A DNA stretch of 64,000 nt from Bradyrhizobium sp. CB1015 (GCF_025200925.1 NZ_CP104174.1:6758001-6822000), one strand, 5' to 3'. Positions 15,241 through 26,470 are shown, numbered from the stretch's first letter. Program-made: numbers and translations. Notes: generated from the letters alone by a model not told the origin.

Positions 15241-15360
15241 CGAATGGCGGAATCAAAATCAGTTTGATTATCTAACGATTTTAAGGCGCGTTTGGAAAAA
15301 ATGGCCAAAAACGCCCCCTAGCAATTCCAACAGCTTGGCGGTCGTTTCCAAACAAGGAAG
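15241..15360. repeat. Second copy of the 27.43-kb island-end sequence, uninterrupted
   Basis: CGAATGGCGGAATCAAAATC is identical to part of the tRNA-Gln fragment at 27435-27455. The similarity continues (GATTAT, AAGGCG, TTTGGAAAAAATGG) to CTAG at about 15318, and beyond it (AGCTTGGC, GTTTCC) to sequence found at 28556-28600, after the IS481 insertion. This copy therefore shows the site without IS481. Confidence 0.6.
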
Positions 15361-15501
15361 CAGCCTTCGCAGGGAGGATCAATCCCGAAAATCCTGACGC
15401 CGCAGACTCTCCCTTTGTCGGAATGATGGTGAGCAGGAGAGCAGTGGCGGCCATGCTAAAATTACCGACATCCCAAACAGATGGAGTGGGCAAACCGGCG
15501 G

Positions 15502-15659
15502 CTAGCTCTTTGATTCGTGGACCAATCGACATTGTCGGGCAGGCCGCACGTTGGTCTTTGCGAGCTCGCGACGTTCGTCATCCGACAACTGCCATTCCTC
15601 GCACTGACCGCAAAGCTGCCAGAAGACGTCATATAACTTGCTTCGAGCGACCTTGACGA
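15502..15659 (-). pseudogene. 3' half of a gene split by IS256 copy 2
   Basis: Encodes VARSKLYDVFWQLCGQCEEW, QLSDDERRELAKTNVRPARQ, CRLVHESKS, stop. Joining it to 17246-17084 across the 9-bp duplication restores one open frame of 103 codons. The protein has CxxC near the middle; family not recognised. Confidence 0.75.
15651..15659. repeat. 9-bp target duplication of IS256 copy 2 (left)
   Basis: CCTTGACGA, repeated at 17084-17092. It differs from the duplication around copy 1, so the two elements inserted separately. Confidence 0.85.
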
Positions 15660-17083
15660 GGTCGTGTCCCCGGTGATGGTGTAGCTCGGTAGAGCAAAGC
15701 CGTCCGCACGCGCGCCCTCCCATGGCGCCGTAGCGGGCGGGCGGCTTTGCGGTGGTCACCGGCAGTTCGCCGGTAGGGTCGGGTTGCTGACACCAACCTG
15801 ATTCGAGGAACCACCGATGACCGATGAGATGATGAACCTCCGCACGCTCGTGGAGAAGACCCCTGATGCGGATCTGCTGCGCGAGATGATCGGCTTTGCT
15901 GCCCAGCGCCTGATGGAGCTGGAAGTGGAAGGCCAGACCGGGGCCGCCTACGGCGAGAAGAACCCCGAGCGTCTGGCGCAGCGCAACGGCTACCGCGACC
16001 GGACCTGGGAGACCCGCGCCGGCACGGTCGAGCTGCGCATTCCCAAGCTGCGCAAAGGCTCCTACTTCCCCGGCTTTCTGGAGCCGCGCCGGATGGCCGA
16101 GAAGGCGCTCACCGCCGTGGTGCAGGAAGCTTATGTGCAGGGCGTCTCGACCCGCTCCGTCGACGATCTGGTGCAGGCGATGGGCATGAGCGGCATCTCC
16201 AAGAGCCAGGTCTCGCGGCTGTGCGCGGAGATCGATGACAAGGTGAAGGCGTTCCTCGCTCGCCCGATCGAGGGCGATTGGCCCTATCTGTGGATCGACG
16301 CCACCTACGTGAAGGTGCGCCAGCAGGGGCGCATCGTGTCGGTCGCGGTGATCGTCGCGGTCGGCGTCAACAGCGATGGCCGGCGCGAAGTTCTCGGCAT
16401 GGACATTGGTCCCTCGGAGGCCGAGACATTCTGGACGGCGTTCCTGCGCAAGCTCGCCCGCCGCGGCCTGCGCGGCGTCAAGCTGGTCGTCTCCGACGCC
16501 CACGAGGGCATCAAGGCGACCGTCGCCAAGGTGCTCAACGCCAGTTGGCAGCGTTGCCGCGTGCACTTCATGCGCAACGCGCTGGCCCATGCCGGCAAAA
16601 GTGGACGGCGTGTCGTCTCCGCCTTCATCGCCACTGCGTTTGCCCAGGACGATGCCGAGGCCGCACGAGCGCAATGGCGGAAGGTCGCCGATCAGCTCCG
16701 CCCCAAGCTACCCAAGCTCGCCGGCTTCCTCGACGAGGCCGAGACCGATGTGCTGGCCTACATGACGTTCCCGCCGCAGCACCGCACCAAGCTGCACTCG
16801 ACCAACCCGATCGAGCGCCTCAACGGCGAGATCAAGCGCCGGACCGAGGTCGTCGGCATCTTCCCCAATGAGGACGCTATCGTCCGCCTCATCGGCGCGA
16901 TCCTGCTCGAACAGAATGATGAATGGGCCGTCCAGCGCGCCCGTTACATGACCCTGGAAACCATCGCGCCGTTGAGCGATGATCCAACCGTCAGCCTCCC
17001 GGCTATCGCCAGCTGACCAGTCCGGCTCTTGCCGGCGAACGCGGTGTCCCACCGCCAGTTACACCACGCTCAGGGACACGATC
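15660..17083 (+). mobile_element. IS256-family insertion sequence, copy 2 (1,424 bp)
   Basis: Same length and protein as copy 1 but opposite orientation, 549 bp away. Starts GGTCGTGTCCC and ends GGGACACGATC. Inserted inside a small minus-strand gene (halves at 15502-15659 and 17084-17246). Confidence 0.9.
15817..17016 (+). CDS. IS256-family (Mutator-type) transposase
   Basis: 399 residues, amino-acid identical to 13754-14953. [25 protein letters not shown] and [13 protein letters not shown] carry the acidic catalytic triad. ATG preceded by AGGAACCACCG. Probably functional. Confidence 0.95.
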   Translation: MTDEMMNLRTLVEKTPDADLLREMIGFAAQRLMELEVEGQTGAAYGEKNPERLAQRNGYRDRTWETRAGTVELRIPKLRKGSYFPGFLEPRRMAEKALTAVVQEAYVQGVSTRSVDDLVQAMGMSGISKSQVSRLCAEIDDKVKAFLARPIEGDWPYLWIDATYVKVRQQGRIVSVAVIVAVGVNSDGRREVLGMDIGPSEAETFWTAFLRKLARRGLRGVKLVVSDAHEGIKATVAKVLNASWQRCRVHFMRNALAHAGKSGRRVVSAFIATAFAQDDAEAARAQWRKVADQLRPKLPKLAGFLDEAETDVLAYMTFPPQHRTKLHSTNPIERLNGEIKRRTEVVGIFPNEDAIVRLIGAILLEQNDEWAVQRARYMTLETIAPLSDDPTVSLPAIAS

Positions 17084-17246
17084 CCTTGACGATTTCGGTG
17101 TCGTCGAATTCGCAGGAATTCAGGAAGATTGGCAAGGCAAAACCGGTCTGATGGCCCTCGAATTGAAACGTCAAACGGATGTCCTCGCCTCGTTCGTTCG
17201 GCGAAATCATCTCGATGCGCGCGACCCTTATCTTGAATTTTCCCAT
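17084..17246 (-). pseudogene. 5' half of a gene split by IS256 copy 2
   Basis: Starts MGKFKIRVARIEMISPNERG with GAGG 7 nt upstream, continues EDIRLTFQFEGHQTGFALPI and FLNSCEFDDTEIVK, then enters the insertion sequence. The reading frame resumes exactly at 15659. A beta-rich N-terminal half; no signal peptide. Family not recognised. Confidence 0.75.
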
Positions 17247-17954
17247 TGTCTCACCTCGCTGGGTCGACTTTGATCGATCCTTCCGTATGAAGTATCACCT
17301 ACCACAGGCCACTCAGACGTCGTGGTCTTCATGCAGTTATGGTCGCCGCGTCAGCTTGATCTCGATCGAGCTCAACAGCGATGCGGCTGCGATCGTAACA
17401 GAACGCCAGCGAGGCTAAGCGCGCTCTGCATGGTAAGCTCATCGGCGATGCCGAACAGGGCGATGTGGCTGGCAAACGCCAGCAGAACGCCGCGCTTTCG
17501 ATCTCCACTGTCATCCGCCGCGTCTAAGCGCTCGGCCCGGCCGCATCCCCCTCATGGTCGACACGCGCATCATTCTCTGCACGCCATGGCGTCGCTTCCT
17601 GAGCATCAGATGGATCGATCGAACTGATCGTTACCATCTCGAGGAAGAGCTGCAGGGCGACGGCGCGCAGGTGCCGGTCAGCACTGCGGACGACACTGCT
17701 TCGATTACCGCCCGCATACCGCCGACGTCAATCAAGCTTGCATGGACGTTGCGCCCCTTTTGCTCGAATTGCTATCCTATTCTTGAGCTTGTCGAGTCGT
17801 TCATGAGATACCAGCTCCAGTTCGATCGGGCAGGCGAGCACCGTCCCGTCGTCTCTTGCTCTCTCGCTCAACGAGCAGAAGAGCGGCCGCCTCCTCGGCG
17901 TCCGAAGCCGAGACGGACAGCTTGTCTCACCATCCCACAGCGAATCCCATGGAT
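17247..17954. other. Stretch without an intact gene
   Basis: Long open frames on both strands have poor composition and no ribosome sites. The right part probably contains further decayed sequence belonging with the remnant at 17955-18185. Confidence 0.45.
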
Positions 17955-18185
17955 CGACAGAACAGACGCTCGGCGTGCGAACCAGCGCCGAGCCGCGATT
18001 GCCGTGTTTCCGTCCGTCAGCACCATTGATCAGGCCGTGCCTGCGGCACTTCTCGTTCTGGTCGGACGCTGTCGGGCGCTTGCTTCTTCGCAAATTGCTG
18101 CCGACGCGATCGCTCGCAACGACGGAGCCATCGAAGATGGTATTGAATTGTTTCGGATTGCAATCCGCTCCAGCGGCTCTTTTGC
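17955..18185 (+). pseudogene. Remnant of a copy of the 20435 membrane-protein gene
   Basis: Translation gives RAAIAVFPSVSTIDQAVPAA then LLVLVGRCRALASSQIAADA, IARND, matching IAAIAAFLSVSMIVVDQVVS and SSVQIAAGTIARNYM of 20435-20947 with indels. DNA similarity extends past the stop (CGATTGCAAT, GCGGCTCTTTTG), showing a segmental duplication that decayed. No start or full frame remains. Confidence 0.6.
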
Positions 18186-18356
18186 CAGTTGGCCGGCTGG
18201 ACGCACGGCAAAGCCTATCTGCGCACTCCTTTGGCAATCTTATTTATGCCTGGGGCTCGCTATTCAGCCCTTTCATCCCCATGTCCAAGTCTACACTGGT
18301 AACCCCATCGAGATTGGCCGGAGTGCGCGGAGACTTCCAACGAAAGGGCTCTGCAT

Positions 18357-18650
18357 ATGTTCAAATCTCAGCAGCATCGCGCAAGAGCAACCGCGTCAGG
18401 CGAACTCGTCAAGGGTTCGAGCAACGCTGAGGAAGGCCGTAAATTCAAGACCTGGCGGGCCGGTTTCGTCTTATTGACGGAGCACAGGCGCAACAATCAA
18501 GTTGGTCGCAACGAGCGGCCTTTAACAAAGGATCCGCCCAGCGATGCGAGATCGGGCGCTGTCGCTCTGTCGCGATGGGAGAACGAGGGAGGCTCAGTCC
18601 GCGACGAACCGCCGATGCGAGTAAACGCGGAAAAACAGGAGGAATCGTGA
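18357..18650 (+). pseudogene. Diverged or frameshifted copy of the MFKSKQ-family gene
   Basis: MFKSQQHRARATASGELVKG then SSNAEEGRKFK aligns with the N-terminus of 1636-2064 (MFKSKQYRAEAYAERMKGSN, DPDEGRKLR). After EGRKF the better match (QDLAGRFRLIDGAQAQQ) lies in another frame, so a frameshift is likely. It precedes a DUF1488 gene just as the intact copy does. Confidence 0.55.
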
Positions 18651-19021
18651 TGTCACTTACACAATTTAGCGTCGATGACGGCGCCCATAGCATGGATGGG
18701 CTACGGCTTTTTGCTCAGGATGGAACTGAACGCGTCGAGGCGTTCGTAGGCCGCAAAGTGATGGACGTCTGGGCCGAATCCGTCGAGCACCATGGCGGGC
18801 AGCAAAGTCTGTTCCGCGATCAATACAATGCGCTTGGCAAGCTGAATCTTGCGGCGATCCAACGGATTGTGAGCGCGAAATACCAGCGAGGAGCTGCGTT
18901 CAACCGGCAGCATCCTTTTATCGAGGTTCTATTCTCGGACATTACGGAAAGCGGCGAGGCGTTGGATCTGAGTGAGCTCGTGCGAGAGGTTTTGCCGCCG
19001 GCCTTCCATAGGTTGACTTGA
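18650..19021 (+). CDS. DUF1488 family protein (copy 2)
   Basis: 123 residues, MSLTQFSVDDGAHSMDGLRL, FVGRKVMDVWAESVEHHGGQ, QSLFRDQYNALGKLNLAAIQ. AGGAGG 7 nt before ATG 18650 defines the start. About three quarters of the residues match 1180-1551, including the C-terminal SELVREVLPPAFHRLT. Function unknown. Confidence 0.75.
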   Translation: MSLTQFSVDDGAHSMDGLRLFAQDGTERVEAFVGRKVMDVWAESVEHHGGQQSLFRDQYNALGKLNLAAIQRIVSAKYQRGAAFNRQHPFIEVLFSDITESGEALDLSELVREVLPPAFHRLT

Positions 19022-19150
19022 GATCTGCTCCACGAGAATGCAGCGAAACTACTGCACGAAATAGCCTGGTCTGTCATTCGCTGGGACCAACAAGGACAAA
19101 CGGACGGCGGGTCCAGTTCGCCCGGCCACGCGCTCGGTTTGGCCGCGCGG

Positions 19151-19567
19151 TCAGTCCTTCTGGTCTATCTCGGATTTGTCGCGCAGAACCGCGCTCAGAA
19201 GCGAGCTATGGACCTCGACCTTTCCATTGTAGCTGATGAAGCCGAGCTTGCGGAACTTATTCATAAAGAAGCCAACCCGCGATCGGGTCGCACCGATCAT
19301 TTCCGCCAGCGTTTCCTGGCTGATATTGACGCCAACGGGCTGCGAGCTGGATTCCTTGCCGAAATTTGCCAGCAGAAGCAACAGGCGCGCCAAGCGCTTC
19401 TCACTCGAATTGAAGAGTTGGTCGATCAGGTCTTCTTCGATCCGGCTATTGCGCGCGAGCAAATACGCCATGAACAATTGAGAGAACTTCGGCCTGTCTT
19501 GCGCTGCAATCATCGCCGTCTTCGATATTCTCGTGATAACGCAGTCTTGCATTGCCGTAGCCTCGCG
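19151..19567 (-). pseudogene. Crp/Fnr-family regulator, N-terminus lost
   Basis: The preserved part begins at TAMQDCVITRISKTAMIAA, the end of the cyclic-nucleotide-binding-type domain, and continues through the dimer helix FMAYLLARNSRIEEDLIDQL and the winged helix NISQETLAEMIGATRSRVGF, FMNKFRKLGFISYNG. Full members have about 100 more N-terminal residues. Upstream sequence in frame (to 19699) is not related to the family. The sensor domain is therefore mostly missing and the gene is unlikely to work as a normal regulator. Confidence 0.75.
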
Positions 19568-20434
19568 ATGCTCCTGGAAATGCAGGGCCTTTGTGAGATT
19601 CTCTGCCTTTCGCAGTTGAGCGCGGGCGGTGCCGATAGTCGGGTCCGGTGTTCCCTTTTGAACAGACGGCGACGTTTGCCCCCTATTTATTCCGTGCATT
19701 GCCTGACTTGAAATGCATATCTCCGATCAGCCCGGCCCTCGTGGCCGGGCTTTTCGCTTAACGAGCCGCCGGTCCTACTTAAACAGGGGCGGCCGAGATA
19801 GAAGCCGCACAGTCGCTTCCACCAGTCGATGGCGTTATCTTTGAAAGCCCGGCTGAACCAATTAGGCCGCCGCAGCGGCCTCTTCGCGAGTGAGCCTTTG
19901 CGCGGGCGCACACTAATATCTAAGCGGGATTCTGTTAGTGCCTTCTCGGGGCGAGACCCAGCGCCGCCGCCGATCGTTTCGACGCTAGGCGACGTTGCAT
20001 TGTGTCTCGTAGTTTGGGCACCGCAGGCCAAGAAGCGGGAATGTCGCTCACGGGGATAATGCAGCGAGACCCAAGATTGACTGTGCTTCTGCGCACCGCG
20101 AACGAGCTCGCGCTGCGATGCCATCGCTTGTGGGTTGCGGCAACACAGAGAGTTTGTCGGTAGGCATAACACCGCAGAATTTTCACACCATCTCGACTGC
20201 CAGTCATTATTAATTAGGCGCTAGACCCGAAACGGAGTAGCTTCTTTTTAGCGGTCAAGCGGATTGCTTGCTCGACAGCTGCCGAAAACGGGCGACGTGC
20301 CGAAGTCCTCGCCTCCATCTTAAATGGCAGCACATTGCCCTCGGTAGGCAACCTCTTTCCAAAATTGCTGTTCCAAACACGTGGAGGGCGAACCACCCCA
20401 CGCGCGTCAGGCGATCTGCTGAAGGAAGAACGAC
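19568..20434. other. Stretch without a supported gene
   Basis: Apart from the terminator at 19730-19754 I see no feature here. Open frames on both strands are not protein-like. Confidence 0.45.
19730..19754 (+). terminator. Strong intrinsic terminator with no obvious upstream gene
   Basis: GCCCGGCC, loop CTCGT, GGCCGGGC, then TTTT: an 8-bp perfect GC stem with a U tract on the plus strand. The only annotated frame immediately upstream is on the minus strand, so it may end a small RNA or a read-through transcript. Confidence 0.7.
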
Positions 20435-20947
20435 ATGAAGATGAGCAATGTAGTTCCCAGCGCTCTGTCTGTGGCAAAGTACACTTATGGCGCGGCGACC
20501 ATATGGGTAGCTCCGTCTCCCCTCATCAAATCGGCGCATTTCCTTGAAAGGATTGGACTCGCCACGATTGGAGGCTCGTGCGGCATGTACGTGGCCGCAG
20601 CGTTGATGCGCATCGAACACGAGCTGTTTGGAAGTAGCTGGTTCATCTTGCTGATGATGCTCTACGGAGCTCTTAGCTTCTATATCGGCATCGACCTGCC
20701 TCGCCATCGTGCTCAGGGGCTCCCGGAGGTGCGAAGCCAGACCGATGCGGCTGAGATCTTCAGTGCAGCAGGCACATTCATTGCCGCGATTGCAGCGTTT
20801 CTGTCTGTCAGCATGATTGTCGTTGATCAGGTCGTATCTCACGGTTTGATCGTTGTGATCGCATGCTGTTGGGCGATTGGTTCTTCGGTCCAAATTGCCG
20901 CCGGCACCATCGCTCGCAACTACATGGTCGAAGCTGATGGCGGGTAA
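20435..20947 (+). CDS. Four-helix inner-membrane protein of unknown function
   Basis: 170 residues with hydrophobic segments around residues 44-60 (LATIGGSCGMYVAAALM), 68-86 (WFILLMMLYGALSFYIG), 116-135 (GTFIAAIAAFLSVSMIVVDQ) and 139-160 (GLIVVIACCWAIGSSVQIAA). A short polar loop with PRHRAQGLPEVRSQTDAAE separates the pairs. AAGGA lies 9 nt upstream of the ATG. A decayed duplicate is at 17955-18185. No recognised family. Confidence 0.65.
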   Translation: MKMSNVVPSALSVAKYTYGAATIWVAPSPLIKSAHFLERIGLATIGGSCGMYVAAALMRIEHELFGSSWFILLMMLYGALSFYIGIDLPRHRAQGLPEVRSQTDAAEIFSAAGTFIAAIAAFLSVSMIVVDQVVSHGLIVVIACCWAIGSSVQIAAGTIARNYMVEADGG

Positions 20948-21013
20948 CTTCCGATTGCAATTGAGCTGACGCCGCTGGTCTCCTTTTGAGCGGCCCGTAG
21001 CCAATGTGCGAGA

Positions 21014-22576
21014 ATGACCATGACAGCGGTTCGATCGCGAGCTGAAACGGTGGCTTTCAGGAATCCATTCCGGATCGCAAGCATCGAGCGCCTGTTACCG
21101 GCGGGCTCGTATGAAGTCATTACCGACGAGGAGCTGATGGAGGGCTCGTCAGTGCCGTCCTTTCGGTGCGTCGCCACCAGGATCATGGTGCCTGCCCCGC
21201 TACGTAGGCCTGTCGTCGAGATGATGCCGATCAGTTCGACCGATCTGTCCACGGCTCGTGACACGATGCGTTGGCCTCCCGCGAGTGATGTGCCTGTTGA
21301 CATCGACAAACATCGCGACATGCCCTCGCCAAACTTCCAGCGGACGCTGGCGGAGATCGAAAGCAAGACGTTGCGCGGTCGGCAGCTGCAACTTGGATCC
21401 GAGTTGCTTGTAACTCCTGCGCGATCATTGGTGAGCGCGCTGCCGGAGCTGAAAGGGTCTGGCCGCGATCTGCGCATCGATGTTTGCCGTGGCATCGCGC
21501 TATGGTGCATCTTTCTTGACCATGTCCCCAACAACATCGGAAGCTGGCTGACGCTGCGGAATTACGGTTTTAGCGATACCGCGGAAGTGTTCATGTTCCT
21601 CTCGGGTGTGACCTGCGCGTTGGCTTACGGCAAGGCAAGTCGATGCGATGGTTGGGCGAGTGTGGTCAGCCGTACACTGTGGCGAAGCTGGGACATCTAT
21701 GCAGCATTTCTGCTGCTCACTCTCGCTTGCGCCATCATGGTTCACCTCGCCGGCGGCGGACGGATTGCCGACGAAAGCAACACGCGCATTCTGCTGGAAC
21801 ATCCGGGCGTGGCTCTCGCGTATGCAGCGATCCTGCAATATCACCCGGTCAACTCCGACGTCTTGCCACTCTTCGTGATTTATCATCTGCTATTTGCGCC
21901 GCTGCTGTGGCTGATGCTGCGAACGCCGAACGTGATGCTTGGAGCCTCGCTGTTGCTTTATGCTCTGGTGCACGTCTTCGGCTGGTCTGTCCCAGCATGG
22001 CCGAATAACGTCTGGTTCTTCAATCCGCTGGCTTGGCAGTTGCTGGTTGTTCTTGGTGTCTGGTGTGTCATCGCTGGCAAGACGTTCTGGCCGTGGGTTA
22101 CCTCACGCACGGCGCTCGCAATTGCCATTCTCTATTTGGGTTTTAGCCTGACGATCGCGTTGAGTTTGAACATTAGATCTCTGGCCCCGCAAATGCTGGC
22201 GGAGCTGGTCCATCTGCTGGACAAATCGAATCTCGCGCCCTTGCGGCTGCTGCATTTTGTTGCTCTTGCGATTCTGGTGGCGTGGGCCGTGCCTCGCGAT
22301 TGGCGTTGGCTTACGGCTCCGGCGATGCGTGGGGCGATTCGCTGTGGCGAGAACTCCCTGGCAATTTATTGCCTCGGCGTCGTGCTGGCGCTTGCCGCCC
22401 AGATAGTACTGATCGATATCTCGCACAGCCTTGCCATGCAGATCACGCTCAGTATCGTTGGCATCTTGGTAATGATCGCGGCCGCGACGCTTCTCGGCCT
22501 GATCAGGATCAGACCCGGGCGGCAACCACAAGGCCCAGCAGATTTTGCGTTGCGAAAGTTAGATTCACGTGAGTAG
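21014..22576 (+). CDS. OpgC-type membrane protein with an extra N-terminal domain
   Basis: 520 residues. Residues 1 to about 110 match the free-standing protein at 9372-9773 (LPAGSYEVITDEELMEGSSV). From about residue 150 it is an OpgC-domain protein: GRDLRIDVCRGIALWCIFLD, HVPNNIGSWLTLRNYGFSDT, AEVFMFLSGVTCALAYG, then about ten membrane helices. OpgC proteins modify osmoregulated periplasmic glucans, for example by succinylation, from the inner membrane. The natural family start would be near GSGRDLRID; here it is continuous with the small domain. The ATG is followed by a second at 21020. The C-terminus LIRIRPGRQPQGPADFALRK is cytosolic. Confidence 0.8.
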   Translation: MTMTAVRSRAETVAFRNPFRIASIERLLPAGSYEVITDEELMEGSSVPSFRCVATRIMVPAPLRRPVVEMMPISSTDLSTARDTMRWPPASDVPVDIDKHRDMPSPNFQRTLAEIESKTLRGRQLQLGSELLVTPARSLVSALPELKGSGRDLRIDVCRGIALWCIFLDHVPNNIGSWLTLRNYGFSDTAEVFMFLSGVTCALAYGKASRCDGWASVVSRTLWRSWDIYAAFLLLTLACAIMVHLAGGGRIADESNTRILLEHPGVALAYAAILQYHPVNSDVLPLFVIYHLLFAPLLWLMLRTPNVMLGASLLLYALVHVFGWSVPAWPNNVWFFNPLAWQLLVVLGVWCVIAGKTFWPWVTSRTALAIAILYLGFSLTIALSLNIRSLAPQMLAELVHLLDKSNLAPLRLLHFVALAILVAWAVPRDWRWLTAPAMRGAIRCGENSLAIYCLGVVLALAAQIVLIDISHSLAMQITLSIVGILVMIAAATLLGLIRIRPGRQPQGPADFALRKLDSRE

Positions 22577-22597
22577 TAGGCGCCGGCAAGCAAACTA

Positions 22598-23643
22598 GAG
22601 CATGTTGTTTTTGACTGGAATCGGGATTCCCACTGGGAGCGATTTCTGATTCAACATCCATGCTGGAGGGCGGAGGCCAGCATGGATGACGCGACCCTAT
22701 TCGGAAGACATCCGGGAACGGGCTTTGGCGCGAGCTGACGCAGGGGAAACGGTTCGTTCGATTGCCGAGGCGCTCCAGATCAGCCCCTCCTGCGTGACGA
22801 AGTGGAAGAATCTGAGGCGGGATACCGGAGGCCTGGCGCCCGGCCAGATCGGCGGCCACAAGAAGCGGGTTCTGTCGGATGCCAACGCCGACTGGCTGCG
22901 CAAACGCATTCGCTCGGGGCCATTCACCTTGCGCAAGCTGACGCAGGAGCTGGCTGCACGGGGGATCAAGACAGACGTGCGGGCGGTGTGGACTTTTGTT
23001 CACGCCGAGGGGCTCAGCTTCAAAAAAAACGCTTCTACCGGCCGAGCAGGATCGCCCAGACGTCGTCCGTAAGCGGACCCGCTGGAAAGCACATCAAGGC
23101 AGGATCGACGTCGCACGGTTGGTTTTTATCGACGAGACGTGGATCAAGACCAATATGGCGCCGCTACGCGGCTGGGGGCCTTGTGGACAGCGCCTCCAAG
23201 CATCTGCACCTTTCGGCCATTGGAAGACCATGACCTTCATCGCGGCGCTGCGTCACGATCGGATCAGCGCGCCTTGGGTGATCGATGGTCCCATCAATGG
23301 TGAGCTCTTCACGCTGTACGTCGAGAAGGTGTTGGCACCCACCCTCGCACCGGGCGAGATCGTCGTTCTCGACAATCTTGGCAGCCATAAGGGCAAAGCG
23401 GCTCGCCAAGCCATCCGCGCCAGAGGCGCCCACCGCATCTTCTTGCCGCCATATAGCCCTGACCTCAATCCGATCGAGCAGGTCTTCGCCAAACTCAAAC
23501 ATCTCATGCGAGCTGCCGAGCCCCGTGACGTGGAGGCAACCTGGAGAAAGGCTGGTGAACTCCTCGATCTCTTCTCCGAGACGGAGTGCACCAACTACTT
23601 CAAAAACTCAGGCTACGTTTCCGTATAAAAACATCATGCTCTC
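22598..23643 (+). mobile_element. IS630-family insertion sequence
   Basis: The transposase is encoded in two overlapping frames. Imperfect terminal inverted repeats: GAGCATGTTGTTTTT at the left and, inverted, GAGAGCATGATGTTTTT at the right. Both are flanked by TA, the target dinucleotide of the family. Confidence 0.75.
22686..23628 (+). CDS. IS630-family transposase, two frames joined at an A8 slippery run
   Basis: Frame 1 (22686-23072): TRPYSEDIRERALARADAGE, helix-turn-helix IAEALQISPSCVTKWKNLR, a second HTH, ending at SFKKN. Frame 2 (22996-23628) carries the DDE core: RLVFIDETWIKTNMAPLRGW, GEIVVLDNLGSHKGKAARQA, LPPYSPDLNPIEQVFAKLKH. The switch falls at a run of eight A near 23023-23031, typical of programmed frameshifting in this family. 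All acidic residues are present. Confidence 0.8.
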
Positions 23644-23721
23644 TAGCATACTTTCCCGGGTCAACTACCTTGCTCGGCGATGTACTTTAGGCGTGCCCTA
23701 CGCGCCAATCATTGGCCCTAG

Positions 23722-23910
23722 CTACTCGTCCTTGTCGGTGTGATGAAGGTTGAAAGCCAGATCGTACCTGTCGCGGGCTTCGGTACCAATGCTGTATCGG
23801 CCGGGCCACCATGAATGTGGTGGATTGTAGTTGTCGTTCTCAGCGTCTGCTTTAGCTTTTTCGTCCAGTTTTTCAGGCGTCCAAAACGACATTGATTTAT
23901 CTTTACCCAC
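23722..23910 (-). CDS. Hypothetical 62-residue hydrophilic protein, GTG start
   Basis: From GTG with GGAGG 8 nt upstream: MGKDKSMSFWTPEKLDEKAK, ADAENDNYNPPHSWWPGRYS, IGTEARDRYDLAFNLHHTDK. The ATG seven codons later is an alternative. The aromatic-rich NPPHSWWPGRYS segment seems conserved in type. Function unknown. Confidence 0.5.
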   Translation of the reverse strand: MGKDKSMSFWTPEKLDEKAKADAENDNYNPPHSWWPGRYSIGTEARDRYDLAFNLHHTDKDE

Positions 23911-24230
23911 ACCTTGGTCCTCCAAGTGGGACGACAATCCTGGTCTAGAGCTAATTTGACTCCTGGCCAATTCAAGTTAGGAGACTTGACCTTGGGATTG
24001 GCAATTCAACTCAGTGCCGGACGCAGGCAATCAGCTACTCTAAAAGCATTTGGCCACGACGATCCCCCGAACGTGGGCAGTCTGATCGGCTATTCCCATC
24101 GCAAGCGCGGCAATTCCAAGTTCTCGGAGGGGCTGATACGAGCTCGGGCTGAAAGCCGTACTGACGTGTCAGTATTGCGGCCTGTGGCAAATTGAGCTGG
24201 GCAACCGCGATCAGGCGCAAGAAAATGCAG

Positions 24231-24252
24231 AAAGGCCGGCATCGCTGCCGGA
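24231..24252 (-). terminator. Probable terminator of the groESL operon
   Basis: On the minus strand CCGGCA, loop GCGA, TGCCGG followed by CCTTTCTGCATTTTC, 35-55 bp after the groEL stop. The U tract is interrupted. Confidence 0.5.
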
Positions 24253-24286
24253 CCATTCTTTTTCTTTGAGCGCTGCACGGTTGGAC

Positions 24287-26035
<1,749 letters not shown>

Positions 26036-26074
26036 CTAGGCCGAGTCCTCAGGGTAAGGAAAGCTGGCTGGCGC

Positions 26075-26392
26075 TTACGCGGCCTTCTTCTTGGCGGCCG
26101 GCAGATCAGTAAGAACGCCCATTATGTCGCTTTCCTTCATGATCAAGAGATCGACGCCATCGATCTTGACTTCAGTGCCGGACCACTTGCCGAACAGGAC
26201 GCGGTCGCCGACCTTCAGGTCGATCGGGATCAGGTCGCCGATTTCGTCGCGGCCGCCGGGGCCGACGGCGATGACTTCGCCCTGGGAGGGCTTCTCCTTG
26301 GCGGTGTCCGGAATGATGATGCCACCAGCGGTCTTGTCCTCGGCCTCAATACGCTTGACCACGACACGGTCATGGAGCGGACGGAATTTCAT
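26075..26392 (-). CDS. groS: Co-chaperonin GroES
   Basis: 105 residues, [40 protein letters not shown] (mobile loop with GGI), [40 protein letters not shown]. Full length and intact. AGGGAGA lies before the ATG. The groEL frame starts 141 bp downstream, as in a normal groESL operon. No CIRCE inverted repeat (TTAGCACTC type) is visible in the 80 bp upstream. It caps GroEL rings and could serve other GroEL copies in the genome. Confidence 0.95.
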   Translation of the reverse strand: MKFRPLHDRVVVKRIEAEDKTAGGIIIPDTAKEKPSQGEVIAVGPGGRDEIGDLIPIDLKVGDRVLFGKWSGTEVKIDGVDLLIMKESDIMGVLTDLPAAKKKAA

Positions 26393-26470
26393 GCGATTCT
26401 CCCTTGCTTTTTGGGATTATTTCTGGATTGGCAGTCGTTCTTCCACGTCCATCAAGCGTGAGTCTTCATT

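Noticed and set aside
13679..17092. Composite transposon formed by the two IS256 copies
   Set aside because: Each copy has its own target duplication, and no duplication flanks the pair.
17554..18477. 307-codon plus-strand frame
   Set aside because: Only a short segment resembles a real protein, with indels; treated as a pseudogene remnant.
26393..26470. CIRCE element upstream of groES
   Set aside because: No TTAGCACTC inverted repeat is visible; any RpoH-type promoter is too weak to call.
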